Source: CAYPJE01 sp964410945 (GTDB lineage Bacteria > Fidelibacterota > Marinisomatia > Marinisomatales > TCS56). From it: a DNA stretch of 32,910 nucleotides. The position numbers and the translations under genes were made by a program. Below the pieces are notes generated by a model. The model had not been told where the DNA came from. It searched no databases and saw only the letters and a program-made list of their open reading frames with translations. Positions 7,140 to 15,882 of this stretch are shown piece by piece; position 1 is the stretch's first letter, and each line of letters starts with the position of its first letter. The stretch is from positions 1 to 32,910 of the forward strand of contig CAYPJE010000035.1 in assembly GCA_964410945.1 (NCBI GenBank), read 5' to 3'.

Positions 7140-9215
7140 ATGGTACATATATTTAAAAATTCACTGAGAATCCTGTTTTCCACCTGCCTGTTTTACTTGC
7201 TGGTTTCCTGTGGCTCAGGTGGATCCGACAATCCATTATTACGTCCTACAAATGAGTATATTGACTTCGCTCGGATCACAGCCAATCATGTATCTGAAGC
7301 CCGTGACCTGATATTGAATGATGCCCGGATGATGCTGGATAAACTGGTCAATATTCCGGATGAGGAGCGGAATTTTGAAAATACTCTATTGGCACGCGAT
7401 GACATCGAAGCAAAAGTCTGGCATTTATGGAATCCGGTACAATTACTGGCAGCTGTGCATCCTGATGAAGCGGTTTGTACCGCTTCCGATTCGGCAATAA
7501 TCTTACTAAGCCAGTTCCACAACACTCTAAACATGGATCGCAGCCTTTTTCTGGCTATTGAAGCATATTCAAAAAGTGCCAAAGCCCGGGAACTGACTGG
7601 ATGGAAAGAGAAATACCTGGATGATCTGTTGGCTGACTTCAAACGTAGTGGAATAGCACTTCCGGACAATAAACGACAGAAGGTACGGGCTATCAAAGAC
7701 CGCTTGAGCGATTGGAGCCTCAAATTCGGAAATAATATTTTCGAATTCAGTGACACATTATTTGTGACTGAAAAGGAGATCGCCGGTTTACCGGAAAGTT
7801 ATGTTCAGGATCATCTGACAAAATCCGGTAACTATGCCATCGATCTGACATACCCCAGTTATTTTCCTTTCATGACCTTATCCGAATCGAATAATGCGCG
7901 CAGAAGATTGTTTATTAAATATAATAATCGCGCCACTGACCAGAATCTGAAATTGCTGCGGGTAATATTACGGGATCGTAAAAAACTGGCCGTACAGTTG
8001 GGATATGATTCATACGCTGACCTTAATATTGACGACAAAATGGCCCGGTCCGCTGATTCGGTATGGAAGTTTGAACATGATCTGGTCGCTGCTTTAGGTA
8101 CCAAGGCTGAATCAGAATATCGTGAATTACTTGATATTAAAAGCCGGGCCAGCCGTAAACCGGCCGATCAAATATTCGGGTGGGAGAAGCTTTATTATAC
8201 CGATCAACTCGCAAAAAGCAAGTATCATCTGGACAATGAGGTGATCAGGGAATATTTCAGTACTGATCTAGTCATTTCCGGTCTGATTGACTTGCTTGAA
8301 GAATTATTCCAATTATCAATAATTGAGCTCGAAAATGAAAAACTCTGGCACCCGGATGTCAGGTTATTTGAAGTCACCGATAATAAGACCAGGAAATGGA
8401 TCGGCAGTTTTTATCTCGATTTGTATCCACGGCCGGATAAATATAGCCACGCAGCCTGTTTTGATGTTAACGAAGGAAAGCAGTACCCGGGCTCGTATCA
8501 AAAACCGATGTTTGCGCTGGTATGCAATTTTGCAGCTCCCGGTATAACTCAGCCTTCATTGTTGAGTCATAATCAGGTTCAGACCTTATTCCACGAATTC
8601 GGACACGGAATCCATAACCTGCTGACTGAGGCTGAATTAATCAGTCAGGCTGGTACCAGGGTTGAACAGGATTTTGTAGAAACGCCATCTCAGGTACTGG
8701 AAGCCTGGAGTTGGGAGAAATCCGTCCTGAAACGATTCGCAAAGCATTACCGGACTGGCGAAATTATACCCGATGAACTGCTGGATAAATTGATCAGCGC
8801 CAAGAATATGACTGTCGCTAATAATAATCTACAGCAGGCATTTTACGGACAACTCGATCTTATGTTGCACGATACTTATAATCCGTTCGGGGCAGTCAGC
8901 ACTACCGATATCGTCAAGCAACTACAAAATAAACTTACCAATTTCCCCTACGTACCGGATACCCATATGGAAGCATCTTTCAATCACCTGATCGGTTATG
9001 GTGCCGGTTATTACGGTTATCTGTGGTCAGAAGTATATGCCAAAGACATCTTTTCCGTATTCCGGCAGAATGGAGTTTTTGACCAGAGTACCGCGAGCCT
9101 GCTCCGTGAGAAAATTCTTGCCCGGGGCGGGACGGAAAAAGCAGCGGTAATGATCCGGGATTTCCTGGGCCGGGAACCAGGTAATAAAGCCTTTATCAAT
9201 GACATGGGGCTATGA
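7140..9215 (+). CDS. Lipoprotein M3-family zinc oligopeptidase (Dcp/OpdA type)
   Basis: 691 residues. The N-terminus is a lipoprotein signal with lipobox LVSC and C24 as the expected lipidated residue. The catalytic motif HEFGH is at 485-489 and the third zinc ligand is E514, 29 residues after the first histidine, the spacing of peptidyl-dipeptidase Dcp. The substrate-binding region HLIGYGAGYYGYLWSEVYA near 614-632 is also conserved. The length matches the family (about 680-720). M3 enzymes cut short peptides and are often cytosolic; here the lipid anchor puts it in the periplasm or outer membrane, suggesting peptide uptake nutrition or turnover of exported peptides. It starts 5 bases after the stop of the 6799 gene with no strong ribosome-binding site, and its end overlaps the 9199 gene. 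Confidence 0.92.
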   Translation: MVHIFKNSLRILFSTCLFYLLVSCGSGGSDNPLLRPTNEYIDFARITANHVSEARDLILNDARMMLDKLVNIPDEERNFENTLLARDDIEAKVWHLWNPVQLLAAVHPDEAVCTASDSAIILLSQFHNTLNMDRSLFLAIEAYSKSAKARELTGWKEKYLDDLLADFKRSGIALPDNKRQKVRAIKDRLSDWSLKFGNNIFEFSDTLFVTEKEIAGLPESYVQDHLTKSGNYAIDLTYPSYFPFMTLSESNNARRRLFIKYNNRATDQNLKLLRVILRDRKKLAVQLGYDSYADLNIDDKMARSADSVWKFEHDLVAALGTKAESEYRELLDIKSRASRKPADQIFGWEKLYYTDQLAKSKYHLDNEVIREYFSTDLVISGLIDLLEELFQLSIIELENEKLWHPDVRLFEVTDNKTRKWIGSFYLDLYPRPDKYSHAACFDVNEGKQYPGSYQKPMFALVCNFAAPGITQPSLLSHNQVQTLFHEFGHGIHNLLTEAELISQAGTRVEQDFVETPSQVLEAWSWEKSVLKRFAKHYRTGEIIPDELLDKLISAKNMTVANNNLQQAFYGQLDLMLHDTYNPFGAVSTTDIVKQLQNKLTNFPYVPDTHMEASFNHLIGYGAGYYGYLWSEVYAKDIFSVFRQNGVFDQSTASLLREKILARGGTEKAAVMIRDFLGREPGNKAFINDMGL

Positions 9216-9582
9216 TCTGTTGATTAAGAGAATATTTTTTATAATCCTTCTGGGATCAGGTATTCTTTTTGGACAAAATTCCGTAAATATCACCGAATCA
9301 ATTGCTGCAGCACGACTAACAGTTCAGAAACTTGTCATCATCCTCGAACATCATCCCTTGAGCTGCTCGGATTTACCTGAATCCGGTTTATATCGGAAAG
9401 TGATCAAGGACTGTGAGTTACTGCTGTCCGAAATGGATACACGTAACAGGGAGGATTTGCCAGACCTGGAACATCAACTGACGGTAATATTTAACCAGAT
9501 TGAGAATCTATCGATGACAGTTACTGGTAATCTGAAGAAAGAAAATAATATTCAAAAAAATTATTTCAGTGGTGGGATTTAA
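9199..9582 (+). CDS. Small secreted helical protein of unknown function
   Basis: 127 residues from the ATG at 9199, which overlaps the end of the M3 peptidase gene by 17 bases. A TTG at 9220 would start right at the signal peptide (IKRIFFIILLGSGILFGQ) and has GGGG nearby, so the true start may be there. After cleavage near FGQ, the mature part of about 100 residues is mostly helical, with one cysteine pair (SCSDLPE and KDCELLL) that could form a disulfide. I recognise no family. It is probably the last gene of the exported-protein operon; its stop overlaps the stop of the convergent gene by 4 bases. Confidence 0.6.
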   Translation: MTWGYDLLIKRIFFIILLGSGILFGQNSVNITESIAAARLTVQKLVIILEHHPLSCSDLPESGLYRKVIKDCELLLSEMDTRNREDLPDLEHQLTVIFNQIENLSMTVTGNLKKENNIQKNYFSGGI

Positions 9583-9794
9583 TCCAGGTCCAGCGAAGTA
9601 TCCAGCTCCTTAAATATCAATTCTGCCACTTCGCGGGCAATTTCATCGCCAGATAATCCCTGATCCTTTAATTCTGTCCAGGTATTTATTAATACCTTCA
9701 AATCGTCCTCATTGTCGAAAATCGCATCCAACACCGATGATGGTACATTGAAATCGCGGAGCCGTTGATATATATCCAGTTTGGTAATGTCCAT
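9579..9794 (-). CDS. Small acidic helical protein of unknown function
   Basis: 71 residues, no signal peptide, rich in Asp, Glu and Leu (DNEDDLKVLINTW, GDEIAREVAELIFKELDTS). It would be a soluble cytosolic helical protein. It could act as a small binding partner or regulator, but there is no motif to prove it. The gene is convergent with the 9199 gene (4-base overlap of stops) and divergent from the cold-shock gene at 9901, with a shared AT-rich upstream region of about 100 bases. No Shine-Dalgarno site is evident. Confidence 0.55.
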   Translation of the reverse strand: MDITKLDIYQRLRDFNVPSSVLDAIFDNEDDLKVLINTWTELKDQGLSGDEIAREVAELIFKELDTSLDLD

Positions 9795-9900
9795 GGCAGA
9801 AAATTACTGGTTTATTTCACTACCGGCAAATTGGATATTTATTTTAAAGATATTAATTTTCATAAATCATTATATTAAACTCTCACATCAGAGGTGATAT

Positions 9901-10104
9901 ATGAAACGTGGTATTGTAAAAGAATATGATCGGAACAGAGGTTTTGGTTTCATTACCGGAGATGACGGTGATGATTATTTCGTCCATGTTAACGGATTAA
10001 GGATAAATCTGCAGGAACGGGGATTATCCCCTGGCCAGCGCGTATTATTTGACGTTAATTTTGACATGAAAGGAGACAAGGCGACCAATGTCCGCCTGGC
10101 CTGA
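9901..10104 (+). CDS. Cold-shock domain protein (CspA family)
   Basis: 67 residues, the usual length. The single-strand nucleic-acid binding motifs are present: RNP1 as RGFGFI (13-18) and RNP2 as DYFVHV (25-30). The first strand (MKRGIVKEYDRNRG) is typical, although the usual KWFN is replaced by KEYDRN. The protein should bind RNA or single-stranded DNA in the cytosol, as an RNA chaperone. A clear ribosome-binding site AGAGGTGAT (9890-9898) precedes the ATG. It is a monocistronic gene between the exported-protein region and the acetate operon. A possible terminator overlaps its stop codon. Confidence 0.93.
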   Translation: MKRGIVKEYDRNRGFGFITGDDGDDYFVHVNGLRINLQERGLSPGQRVLFDVNFDMKGDKATNVRLA

Positions 10105-10119
10105 ATCCGGTTAGGTTTT
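10095..10119 (+). terminator. Possible intrinsic terminator of the cold-shock gene
   Basis: CCTGGCC (10095-10101) can pair with GGTTAGG (10109-10115), with two G-T wobbles and a 7-base loop, followed by TTTT and further T-rich sequence. The stem starts inside the last codons of the gene. It is weak but well placed. Confidence 0.4.
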
Positions 10120-10219
10120 CGTTTGATTTTTGTATTTTTGATATAATTACTTATTGTTAACGATATTACTCCGTAAATTTCCATCTTCATTTGGGACGAA
10201 TTATGGAAAAATTGATTTA

Positions 10220-12139
10220 GTGAATCTTGTGTATAAGACAGATACAAATGAAAATATAGAGTTGATCGAGCATTTCAGGGAAGTATACCCCGGAAAATTT
10301 GTATCTACCAATCAGATTTTCAAGAACATACATCGGGGTGCCCGGATATTTATCAGCACCGGATGTGCCGAACCACAATATCTGGTCAATTCATTGATTG
10401 AATATGTCGAATCCAACCCCAAGGCTTTTTTTGATGCTGAAGTCCTGCACGTTTGGACACTGGGTGTTGCGCCGTATACCAATGCAAAATTCAAGCATAA
10501 TTTCCGTCACAATTCTTTCTTCATCGGTAATAATACCCGTGACGCGGTTAACCAGGGAATGGCCGATTATACTCCCATATTCCTTTCAAAAATACCTGAA
10601 ATGTTTTTCCGGGGAATGGTCCCCGTAGATGTTGCTTTAATTCAGGCCTCCTATCCCGATCACCATGGTTACATGAGTCTCGGTGTCAGCGTAGATATAG
10701 TGAAGGCAGCCACTGAAGTTGCTAAACTGGTAATTGTACAGGTAAATCGCAATATGCCAAGGATTCATGGTGATGGTTTCCTCCATATCGAAGATGTGGA
10801 TTATATTGTTCACCATGATGAAAATATTCTGGAATATCAGGATGAACCTGATGACGATGTCGCCCGCAAAATAGGGCAATTCGTTTCCCGGTTAGTGGAA
10901 GATGGAGATACAATCCAGGTCGGGTATGGCAGTCTGCCCAACGCAATTCTGGCAAATCTGCTTGATAAAAAAGACTTGGGAATACATACTGAGCTAATTG
11001 GTGACGGGCTGGTCGAGTTGATGAAGAGAGGTGTTGTCACCAATACCAAGAAAACCTTTAAGCGGGGCAAGACAATTGCTACTTTTGCCATGGGGACTGA
11101 AAAAACCTATCAGTTCCTGCATGATAATCCCGCCGTTGAATTCCGTGTTGTTGATTACACCAATAATCCATTGCGTATTGCCCAGAATGATCACATAGTG
11201 GCAATAAACAGTGCCCTGGAAATTGACCTGACCGGACAGGCAACAGCTGAATCGCTGGGAAGCACATTTTACAGCGGTATCGGAGGACAGGCCGATTTCA
11301 TGCGGGGGGCAGTTCTGGCCAAACATGGAAAAACAATATTGACCCTGCCTTCGACCGCCGAAGGTGATTCTGTCTCAAGGATCGTTCCATTTCTAAAGGA
11401 AGGAGCCGGAGTTACATTGAACCGCGGTGATATTCATTATGTGGTCACCGAATATGGAATTGCCTACCTGCACGGAAAGAATATCCGTGAAAGGGCTATG
11501 GATCTGATTGCCATTGCCCACCCGAAATTTCGCCCGCAGCTTATCCGGGAAGCCAAAAAGCGTTTTCTTATTTACCGTGACCAGGCTTTCATTGCCGGTA
11601 AAGCCGGCGAATATCCCGATCATCTGGAGGCGTATCGGAAAACCGGTAAGGGTACTGAAGTATTTTTTCGACCGGTCAAAATCAGTGATGAGCCTTTATT
11701 AAAAGATTTTTTCTATTCTTTGTCGGATAACAGTATGTACCGTCGGTTTATTTCCGAGCGGAAAGACATGCCGCATGAACGCTTACAGGATTTTGTTGTT
11801 ATCGATTATAATCGTGAGATTGTTGTACTGGCTTTCGTCAAGGAAGATGATAAGGACGTAATGGTAGGTATGGGACAGTATGGTATTGTCGAAACAACCC
11901 ATACGGGAGATATAGCTTTCGTGGTTCGCGACGATCACCAGAATCTGGGGATTGGGCGTGAGCTGCTGAATTATTTAACACTCCTTGCCAAGCGGCAAGG
12001 ATTACTAGGATTTACAGCCGAAGTACTCAAAACAAATATTCCCATGCTGCATCTATTCGAGAGCATGGGTTTCGATATTGAGCGACGCAGTGAAGAAGGA
12101 GTACATGAAATGAAAATGATGTTCCGGGATAGTGTATGA
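10220..12139 (+). CDS. Acetyl-CoA hydrolase/CoA-transferase fused to a GNAT acetyltransferase
   Basis: About 639 residues. The frame is open from a TTG at 10154; I prefer the GTG at 10220, which has GGAAAAA nearby, but the start is uncertain. Residues ~20-440 are a class I CoA-transferase of the acetyl-CoA hydrolase/4-hydroxybutyrate CoA-transferase type, with the likely catalytic glutamate E258 in GIHTEL and the conserved GIGGQADF loop. Residues ~475-639 are a GNAT domain with the acetyl-CoA binding motif QNLGIG. The enzyme should move CoA between acetate and another acyl-CoA in the cytosol; the GNAT part may acetylate a protein or small molecule. It overlaps the ADP-forming acetate-CoA ligase gene by 4 bases, which supports a role in acetyl-CoA/acetate conversion. 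Confidence 0.88.
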   Translation: MNLVYKTDTNENIELIEHFREVYPGKFVSTNQIFKNIHRGARIFISTGCAEPQYLVNSLIEYVESNPKAFFDAEVLHVWTLGVAPYTNAKFKHNFRHNSFFIGNNTRDAVNQGMADYTPIFLSKIPEMFFRGMVPVDVALIQASYPDHHGYMSLGVSVDIVKAATEVAKLVIVQVNRNMPRIHGDGFLHIEDVDYIVHHDENILEYQDEPDDDVARKIGQFVSRLVEDGDTIQVGYGSLPNAILANLLDKKDLGIHTELIGDGLVELMKRGVVTNTKKTFKRGKTIATFAMGTEKTYQFLHDNPAVEFRVVDYTNNPLRIAQNDHIVAINSALEIDLTGQATAESLGSTFYSGIGGQADFMRGAVLAKHGKTILTLPSTAEGDSVSRIVPFLKEGAGVTLNRGDIHYVVTEYGIAYLHGKNIRERAMDLIAIAHPKFRPQLIREAKKRFLIYRDQAFIAGKAGEYPDHLEAYRKTGKGTEVFFRPVKISDEPLLKDFFYSLSDNSMYRRFISERKDMPHERLQDFVVIDYNREIVVLAFVKEDDKDVMVGMGQYGIVETTHTGDIAFVVRDDHQNLGIGRELLNYLTLLAKRQGLLGFTAEVLKTNIPMLHLFESMGFDIERRSEEGVHEMKMMFRDSV

Positions 12140-14274
12140 TGATGGAAAAACCGGATATTAGACATCTGTTTGAACCACGATCGATTGCTGTAATTGGCAC
12201 CTCGGAAAATCCGGGTAAAATCGGTCATGTACTGGTAAGAAATATCATTGAAGCCGGATATACCGGCAAGATATATCCAGTCAATCCCAAAGGCGGTGAA
12301 ATTCTGGGGTTGAAAATCTATAAAGACCTGAATGATATAGACGACTCAATCGATGTTGCGACAATAGCCGTGCCAGCCAAAGCAATCAAAACAGCCGTTA
12401 AGATGTGTGCTTCGGCGGGAGTAAAACATTTAAGTGTAGTTTCTTCAGGATTTTCTGAAATCGGGAATCTCGAGGAAGAACGCTGGCTGGCGAGTTTCGC
12501 GCGCAAAAACGGTATGCGAGTACTGGGGCCCAATATCTTCGGGCATTACTCGGCCCGTGTTTCGTTGAATGCTACCTTTGGTCCCCGCGATATTCAAAAA
12601 GGGAATGTCGCTATTATAACTCAGAGTGGTGCATTGGGCATCGCCATGATCGGTAAAACAGCAGTGCAAAATATCGGTCTGTCGGCCATTATTTCCGTTG
12701 GAAACAAATCGGATATAGATGAAGCTGATCTGATGGAATACCTGGTCAAACAGGATGACACAAAAATTATCCTGATTTATATCGAAGGTATTCAAAAAGG
12801 TGAGCGACTGGTCGAGGCACTGACCGCTGCAACTAAGATTAAACCAGTGGTGGTTATCAAATCCGGCCGGTCCAAGCGTGGTGCAATCGCCGCTGCTTCG
12901 CATACCGGTTCACTGGCCGGATCTGATAAAATATTCGATGCCATCATGCGCCAGTGCGGAGTTTTACGGGCTGAAAGTGTCGATGAAGCGTTGGAATGGT
13001 GCAATTACCTGAGCAATGCGCCGGCTCCCGGTGGCGAAAACACAGTGATCATTACCAATGGCGGTGGTGTCGGTGTCCTGGCAACGGATGCTTGTGAAAA
13101 ATACAATGTGAAACTGTACGATGATACACAGCATCTGAAAAATCAGTTTGAAGCCGTAACCCACGGTTTTGGCTCGACAAAAAATCCCATTGATCTGACC
13201 GGTGAAGCTTCAGCCGATGAGTACATTCATGCCCTTAACGTGGCCCGCAAGGATGATTATATCAATGGTGTTCTGGCTCTCTATTGCGAAACTGCAATGA
13301 TGACGGCCGATCAGTTGACGAGCGTCATCGAAGATAGCTATAAAAAATATCAGGAGGCAGGGAAACCGGTTCTGTTTGCCCTGTTTGGTGGTGAAAAGAC
13401 CGAGACCAGTATCGCCGCACTGACTAAAAAGAATATACCGGTTTACCGTGATGTCTATAATGCGACTTCCTGTTTGGGAACATTATATTCTTTTAATAAA
13501 AGACGTGCTTCCGAAGAAAAGATCACCGACGATAAAATGGTGGACATTGCAGCAATCGACAAGATTGTTGAAGACGCCCTGGTTGATGAACGACAGTTTC
13601 TGCTGGCCCATGAGGGTGAAGCATTACTGAATGCCGCCGGACTTTCGGCACCCCGCAATGGTATCGCAAAAGATATTCAGAGTGCGGTTAACCTGGCTGA
13701 GGACATCGGTTACCCGGTTGTAATGAAAGTGGTTTCACGCGATATTTTACATAAAAGCGATGTTGGCGGCGTTTTGCTCGATCTGGACAACAAAGAAGAA
13801 ATTCTGGATGCCTATCAGACCATAATGCATAACTGCAAATCAAGCCAGCCCGAGGCCCGGATAGATGGCGTTGAAATTGTCGAGCAGGTCAAACCCGGGA
13901 CAGAAGTTATCATCGGGGCCATGCGCGACAAGGTTTTCGGGCCGATAATGATGTTCGGACTGGGTGGCATTTATGTGGAAGTAATGAAGGATGTCTCCTT
14001 CCGCTCATTACCGCTCAGCAGGGCTGAGGTTCGTACGATGATTAAAGAAATCAGATCTTATCCGCTGCTATTGGGAGTGCGGGGGGAAGCCCGGAAGGAA
14101 ATTGAAGGGATCGTCGATACGATCTTTAAATTGGGTACAATAATTAGGAACTGCCGTCAAATCACCGATATTGAAATCAACCCGCTGATGGTCTATGACG
14201 AAGGCCAGGGGGTAAAAACGGTGGATGTGCGCGTATTATTATCAAAATCTGAAGAAGGTGAAAACAATGCCTAG
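12136..14274 (+). CDS. Acetate-CoA ligase (ADP-forming), alpha and beta parts in one chain
   Basis: 712 residues, the length of single-chain ADP-forming acyl-CoA synthetases. The N-terminal CoA-binding Rossmann domain has IAVIGTSENPGKIGHV at about 17-32. The succinyl-CoA-ligase-like domain carries the phosphohistidine H256 in SHTGSLAGSD. The C-terminal ATP-grasp part (about 480-705) has VVMKVVSRDILHKSDVGGV with the second conserved histidine H539. The reaction is acetyl-CoA + ADP + phosphate to acetate + ATP + CoA, reversible, in the cytosol; a different short acyl group is possible. It starts within the stop of the CoA-transferase gene (ATGATG) and overlaps the next gene by 8 bases, so the three are one operon. 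This gives substrate-level ATP in fermenters. Confidence 0.92.
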   Translation: MMMEKPDIRHLFEPRSIAVIGTSENPGKIGHVLVRNIIEAGYTGKIYPVNPKGGEILGLKIYKDLNDIDDSIDVATIAVPAKAIKTAVKMCASAGVKHLSVVSSGFSEIGNLEEERWLASFARKNGMRVLGPNIFGHYSARVSLNATFGPRDIQKGNVAIITQSGALGIAMIGKTAVQNIGLSAIISVGNKSDIDEADLMEYLVKQDDTKIILIYIEGIQKGERLVEALTAATKIKPVVVIKSGRSKRGAIAAASHTGSLAGSDKIFDAIMRQCGVLRAESVDEALEWCNYLSNAPAPGGENTVIITNGGGVGVLATDACEKYNVKLYDDTQHLKNQFEAVTHGFGSTKNPIDLTGEASADEYIHALNVARKDDYINGVLALYCETAMMTADQLTSVIEDSYKKYQEAGKPVLFALFGGEKTETSIAALTKKNIPVYRDVYNATSCLGTLYSFNKRRASEEKITDDKMVDIAAIDKIVEDALVDERQFLLAHEGEALLNAAGLSAPRNGIAKDIQSAVNLAEDIGYPVVMKVVSRDILHKSDVGGVLLDLDNKEEILDAYQTIMHNCKSSQPEARIDGVEIVEQVKPGTEVIIGAMRDKVFGPIMMFGLGGIYVEVMKDVSFRSLPLSRAEVRTMIKEIRSYPLLLGVRGEARKEIEGIVDTIFKLGTIIRNCRQITDIEINPLMVYDEGQGVKTVDVRVLLSKSEEGENNA

Positions 14275-15307
14275 ACTTATAATTACATCAATTCATAAAG
14301 ATGCTGGAAAAACAAGCTTTATCGTTGGCCTTGGAAAAGCCCTGGGCAAAAATATCGGCTATATGAAACCCTTCGGCGATCGTCTGCTATACCGGAAAAA
14401 AAGATTGTGGGATTATGATGCCGCCCTGATGACCAGCATATTCAATATTGCTGATCCGGCCGAAGATATGAGTATTGGTTTTGACCATTCCAAGTTGCGT
14501 TACATGTATGATGAATCCGGTGCGGCTGAAAAACTCGCCGATATGGCAAACAATACCGGCAAAGACAAGGATATTCTGATTGTAGAAACCTGTGGTGAAC
14601 TGCCACAGGCCATTTCCGTTCATCTGGATGCTTTGACGATAACAAAAAATGTCAACGGTAAACTGATAACTGTTCTTAGTGGCGATAACGACCAGATTCT
14701 GGATGATGCCATTTTCCTGAAACGCTATATTAACCTGAATGATATTGATTTTGCCGGAGTTGTGATCAATAAGGTCCGTGATGTGGAAGAATTCAATACC
14801 AACTACCTGGGTTACTTCAACGAACTGGGTGTTAAGGTACTGGGCGTTCTGCCATTTCAGAGCCAATTAACCTATCCTTCTGTCAGTTTTATTGCCGATG
14901 TTTTATTTGCCAAGATTCTGTCCGGTGAAAAAGGGATGGAAAATATTGTCAAAAACGTCTTTGTCGGTGCAATGGGTGCGGATGCTGTATCGCGGGTCCA
15001 AAAATTCAAGAAGGAACATAAATTGATCATCACCAGTGGTGATCGCAGCGATATGATCCTTGCGGCAATGGATACACATAGCAAGGGCGTAGTTCTGACA
15101 AATAATATCCTGCCACCGGCCAATTTGATTGCTCGTGCCGGAAATGAGAATATCCCATTGCTGATGGTGGCCGGTGATACTTACCAAACGGCAAAAAAGA
15201 TTGATGAAATTGTGCCGTTGATTAAAGCCAAGGAAACAGCAAAGATCGAATTATTAACCGAGCTGGTAAGAAAGAATGTCGATCTTGAGGCCCTGACAAC
15301 GATATAA
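14267..15307 (+). CDS. Phosphotransacetylase N-terminal-like protein (P-loop plus DRTGG domain)
   Basis: 346 residues from the ATG at 14267, chosen because GAAGAAGG precedes it and the P-loop then follows at once. Residues 9-17 (IHKDAGKTS) form a Walker A of the dethiobiotin-synthetase/cobyrinate-synthase type. From about 220 to 330 there is a DRTGG-like domain with GDRSDMILAAMD (D259, R260). This pair of domains is the N-terminal half of long phosphotransacetylases, where it acts as a regulatory part; the catalytic PTA_PTB domain is absent here. A role as a metabolite-sensing regulator of the acetate enzymes encoded just upstream is a reasonable inference. It overlaps the ligase gene by 8 bases. 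No catalytic function should be assigned on this evidence. Confidence 0.8.
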   Translation: MPRLIITSIHKDAGKTSFIVGLGKALGKNIGYMKPFGDRLLYRKKRLWDYDAALMTSIFNIADPAEDMSIGFDHSKLRYMYDESGAAEKLADMANNTGKDKDILIVETCGELPQAISVHLDALTITKNVNGKLITVLSGDNDQILDDAIFLKRYINLNDIDFAGVVINKVRDVEEFNTNYLGYFNELGVKVLGVLPFQSQLTYPSVSFIADVLFAKILSGEKGMENIVKNVFVGAMGADAVSRVQKFKKEHKLIITSGDRSDMILAAMDTHSKGVVLTNNILPPANLIARAGNENIPLLMVAGDTYQTAKKIDEIVPLIKAKETAKIELLTELVRKNVDLEALTTI

Positions 15308-15343
15308 TTCTACCAGAGTTTTGCACAATCAAATCGAGATATT

Positions 15344-15727
15344 ATGAAATCAGTCAGTTTCAAGTTAACACCTGAAGATATTTTAAGGTACGAACGCAAA
15401 ATAGCCCAGATCGATCTTTCACTGATTAATAAATTGCTGGAAAATATTCCCGGGAAAGTGGATCGGCTGCTTAGTGGCACGACTATCACCACACTTCAGG
15501 CTGACTTGCTGAAGGATGTATCGCGCTTAATCATGGTTCTTAGGAATGTCCCTGATCTGGGTGATGATGTAAAGCGTAAAATAGTATTTGCGTTGCAGTA
15601 CTTTTATGATCCGGATGATGAAATACCTGACAGTGTATCCGGCTTGGGATTTTTGGATGATGCCATTGTTGTTAAGTGGATTGTCGATCAGGTGCTGGTC
15701 GAATACCCTGAATATTTTCAGGCCTGA
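15344..15727 (+). CDS. DUF1232 (YkvA-like) protein
   Basis: 127 residues. The second half contains the DUF1232 signature: KIVFALQYFYDPDDEIPDSV followed by GLGFLDDAIVVKW, near residues 79-112. In many members this hydrophobic segment inserts in a membrane; here it is only moderately hydrophobic, so the protein may be soluble or peripheral. The N-terminal half is helical and charged. The family's biochemical role is unknown. It lies 36 bases after the DRTGG-protein gene on the same strand and is probably the last gene of the acetate operon. No strong ribosome-binding site is seen. Confidence 0.75.
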   Translation: MKSVSFKLTPEDILRYERKIAQIDLSLINKLLENIPGKVDRLLSGTTITTLQADLLKDVSRLIMVLRNVPDLGDDVKRKIVFALQYFYDPDDEIPDSVSGLGFLDDAIVVKWIVDQVLVEYPEYFQA

Positions 15728-15764
15728 TAAAGTAAGCAAAACATTTACCTTATTTATTATTAAT

Positions 15765-15790
15765 TTCCGGATGTCAGGATCGGTCCGGAA
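15765..15790. repeat. Inverted repeat in the plsX leader region
   Basis: TTCCGGA (15765-15771) and TCCGGAA (15784-15790) are perfect inverted arms around a 12-base spacer. No T-run follows, so it is not a convincing terminator; it may be an operator or leader hairpin. The 155-base gap between 15727 and 15883 otherwise shows nothing I can name. Confidence 0.35.
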
Positions 15791-15882
15791 TACTGGAGGT
15801 AATCCTAAAATTATCGTTGGTTAGAGGATGTAATAGTTATTCCGAAACTCCTGCAACTGATCCAAAATACCGAGAAAGCAAA

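Noticed and set aside
10154..10219. TTG start of the CoA-transferase at 10154
   Set aside because: No ribosome-binding site precedes it and the added 22 residues do not look like the family N-terminus; it cannot be fully excluded.
12445..12903. 152-codon open frame on the minus strand inside the acetate-CoA ligase gene
   Set aside because: The plus strand encodes conserved catalytic motifs here; the antisense frame has no family features.
15817..15882. Longer plsX with 22 extra N-terminal residues
   Set aside because: PlsX proteins begin a few residues before DAMGGD; the extra part is unlike the family.
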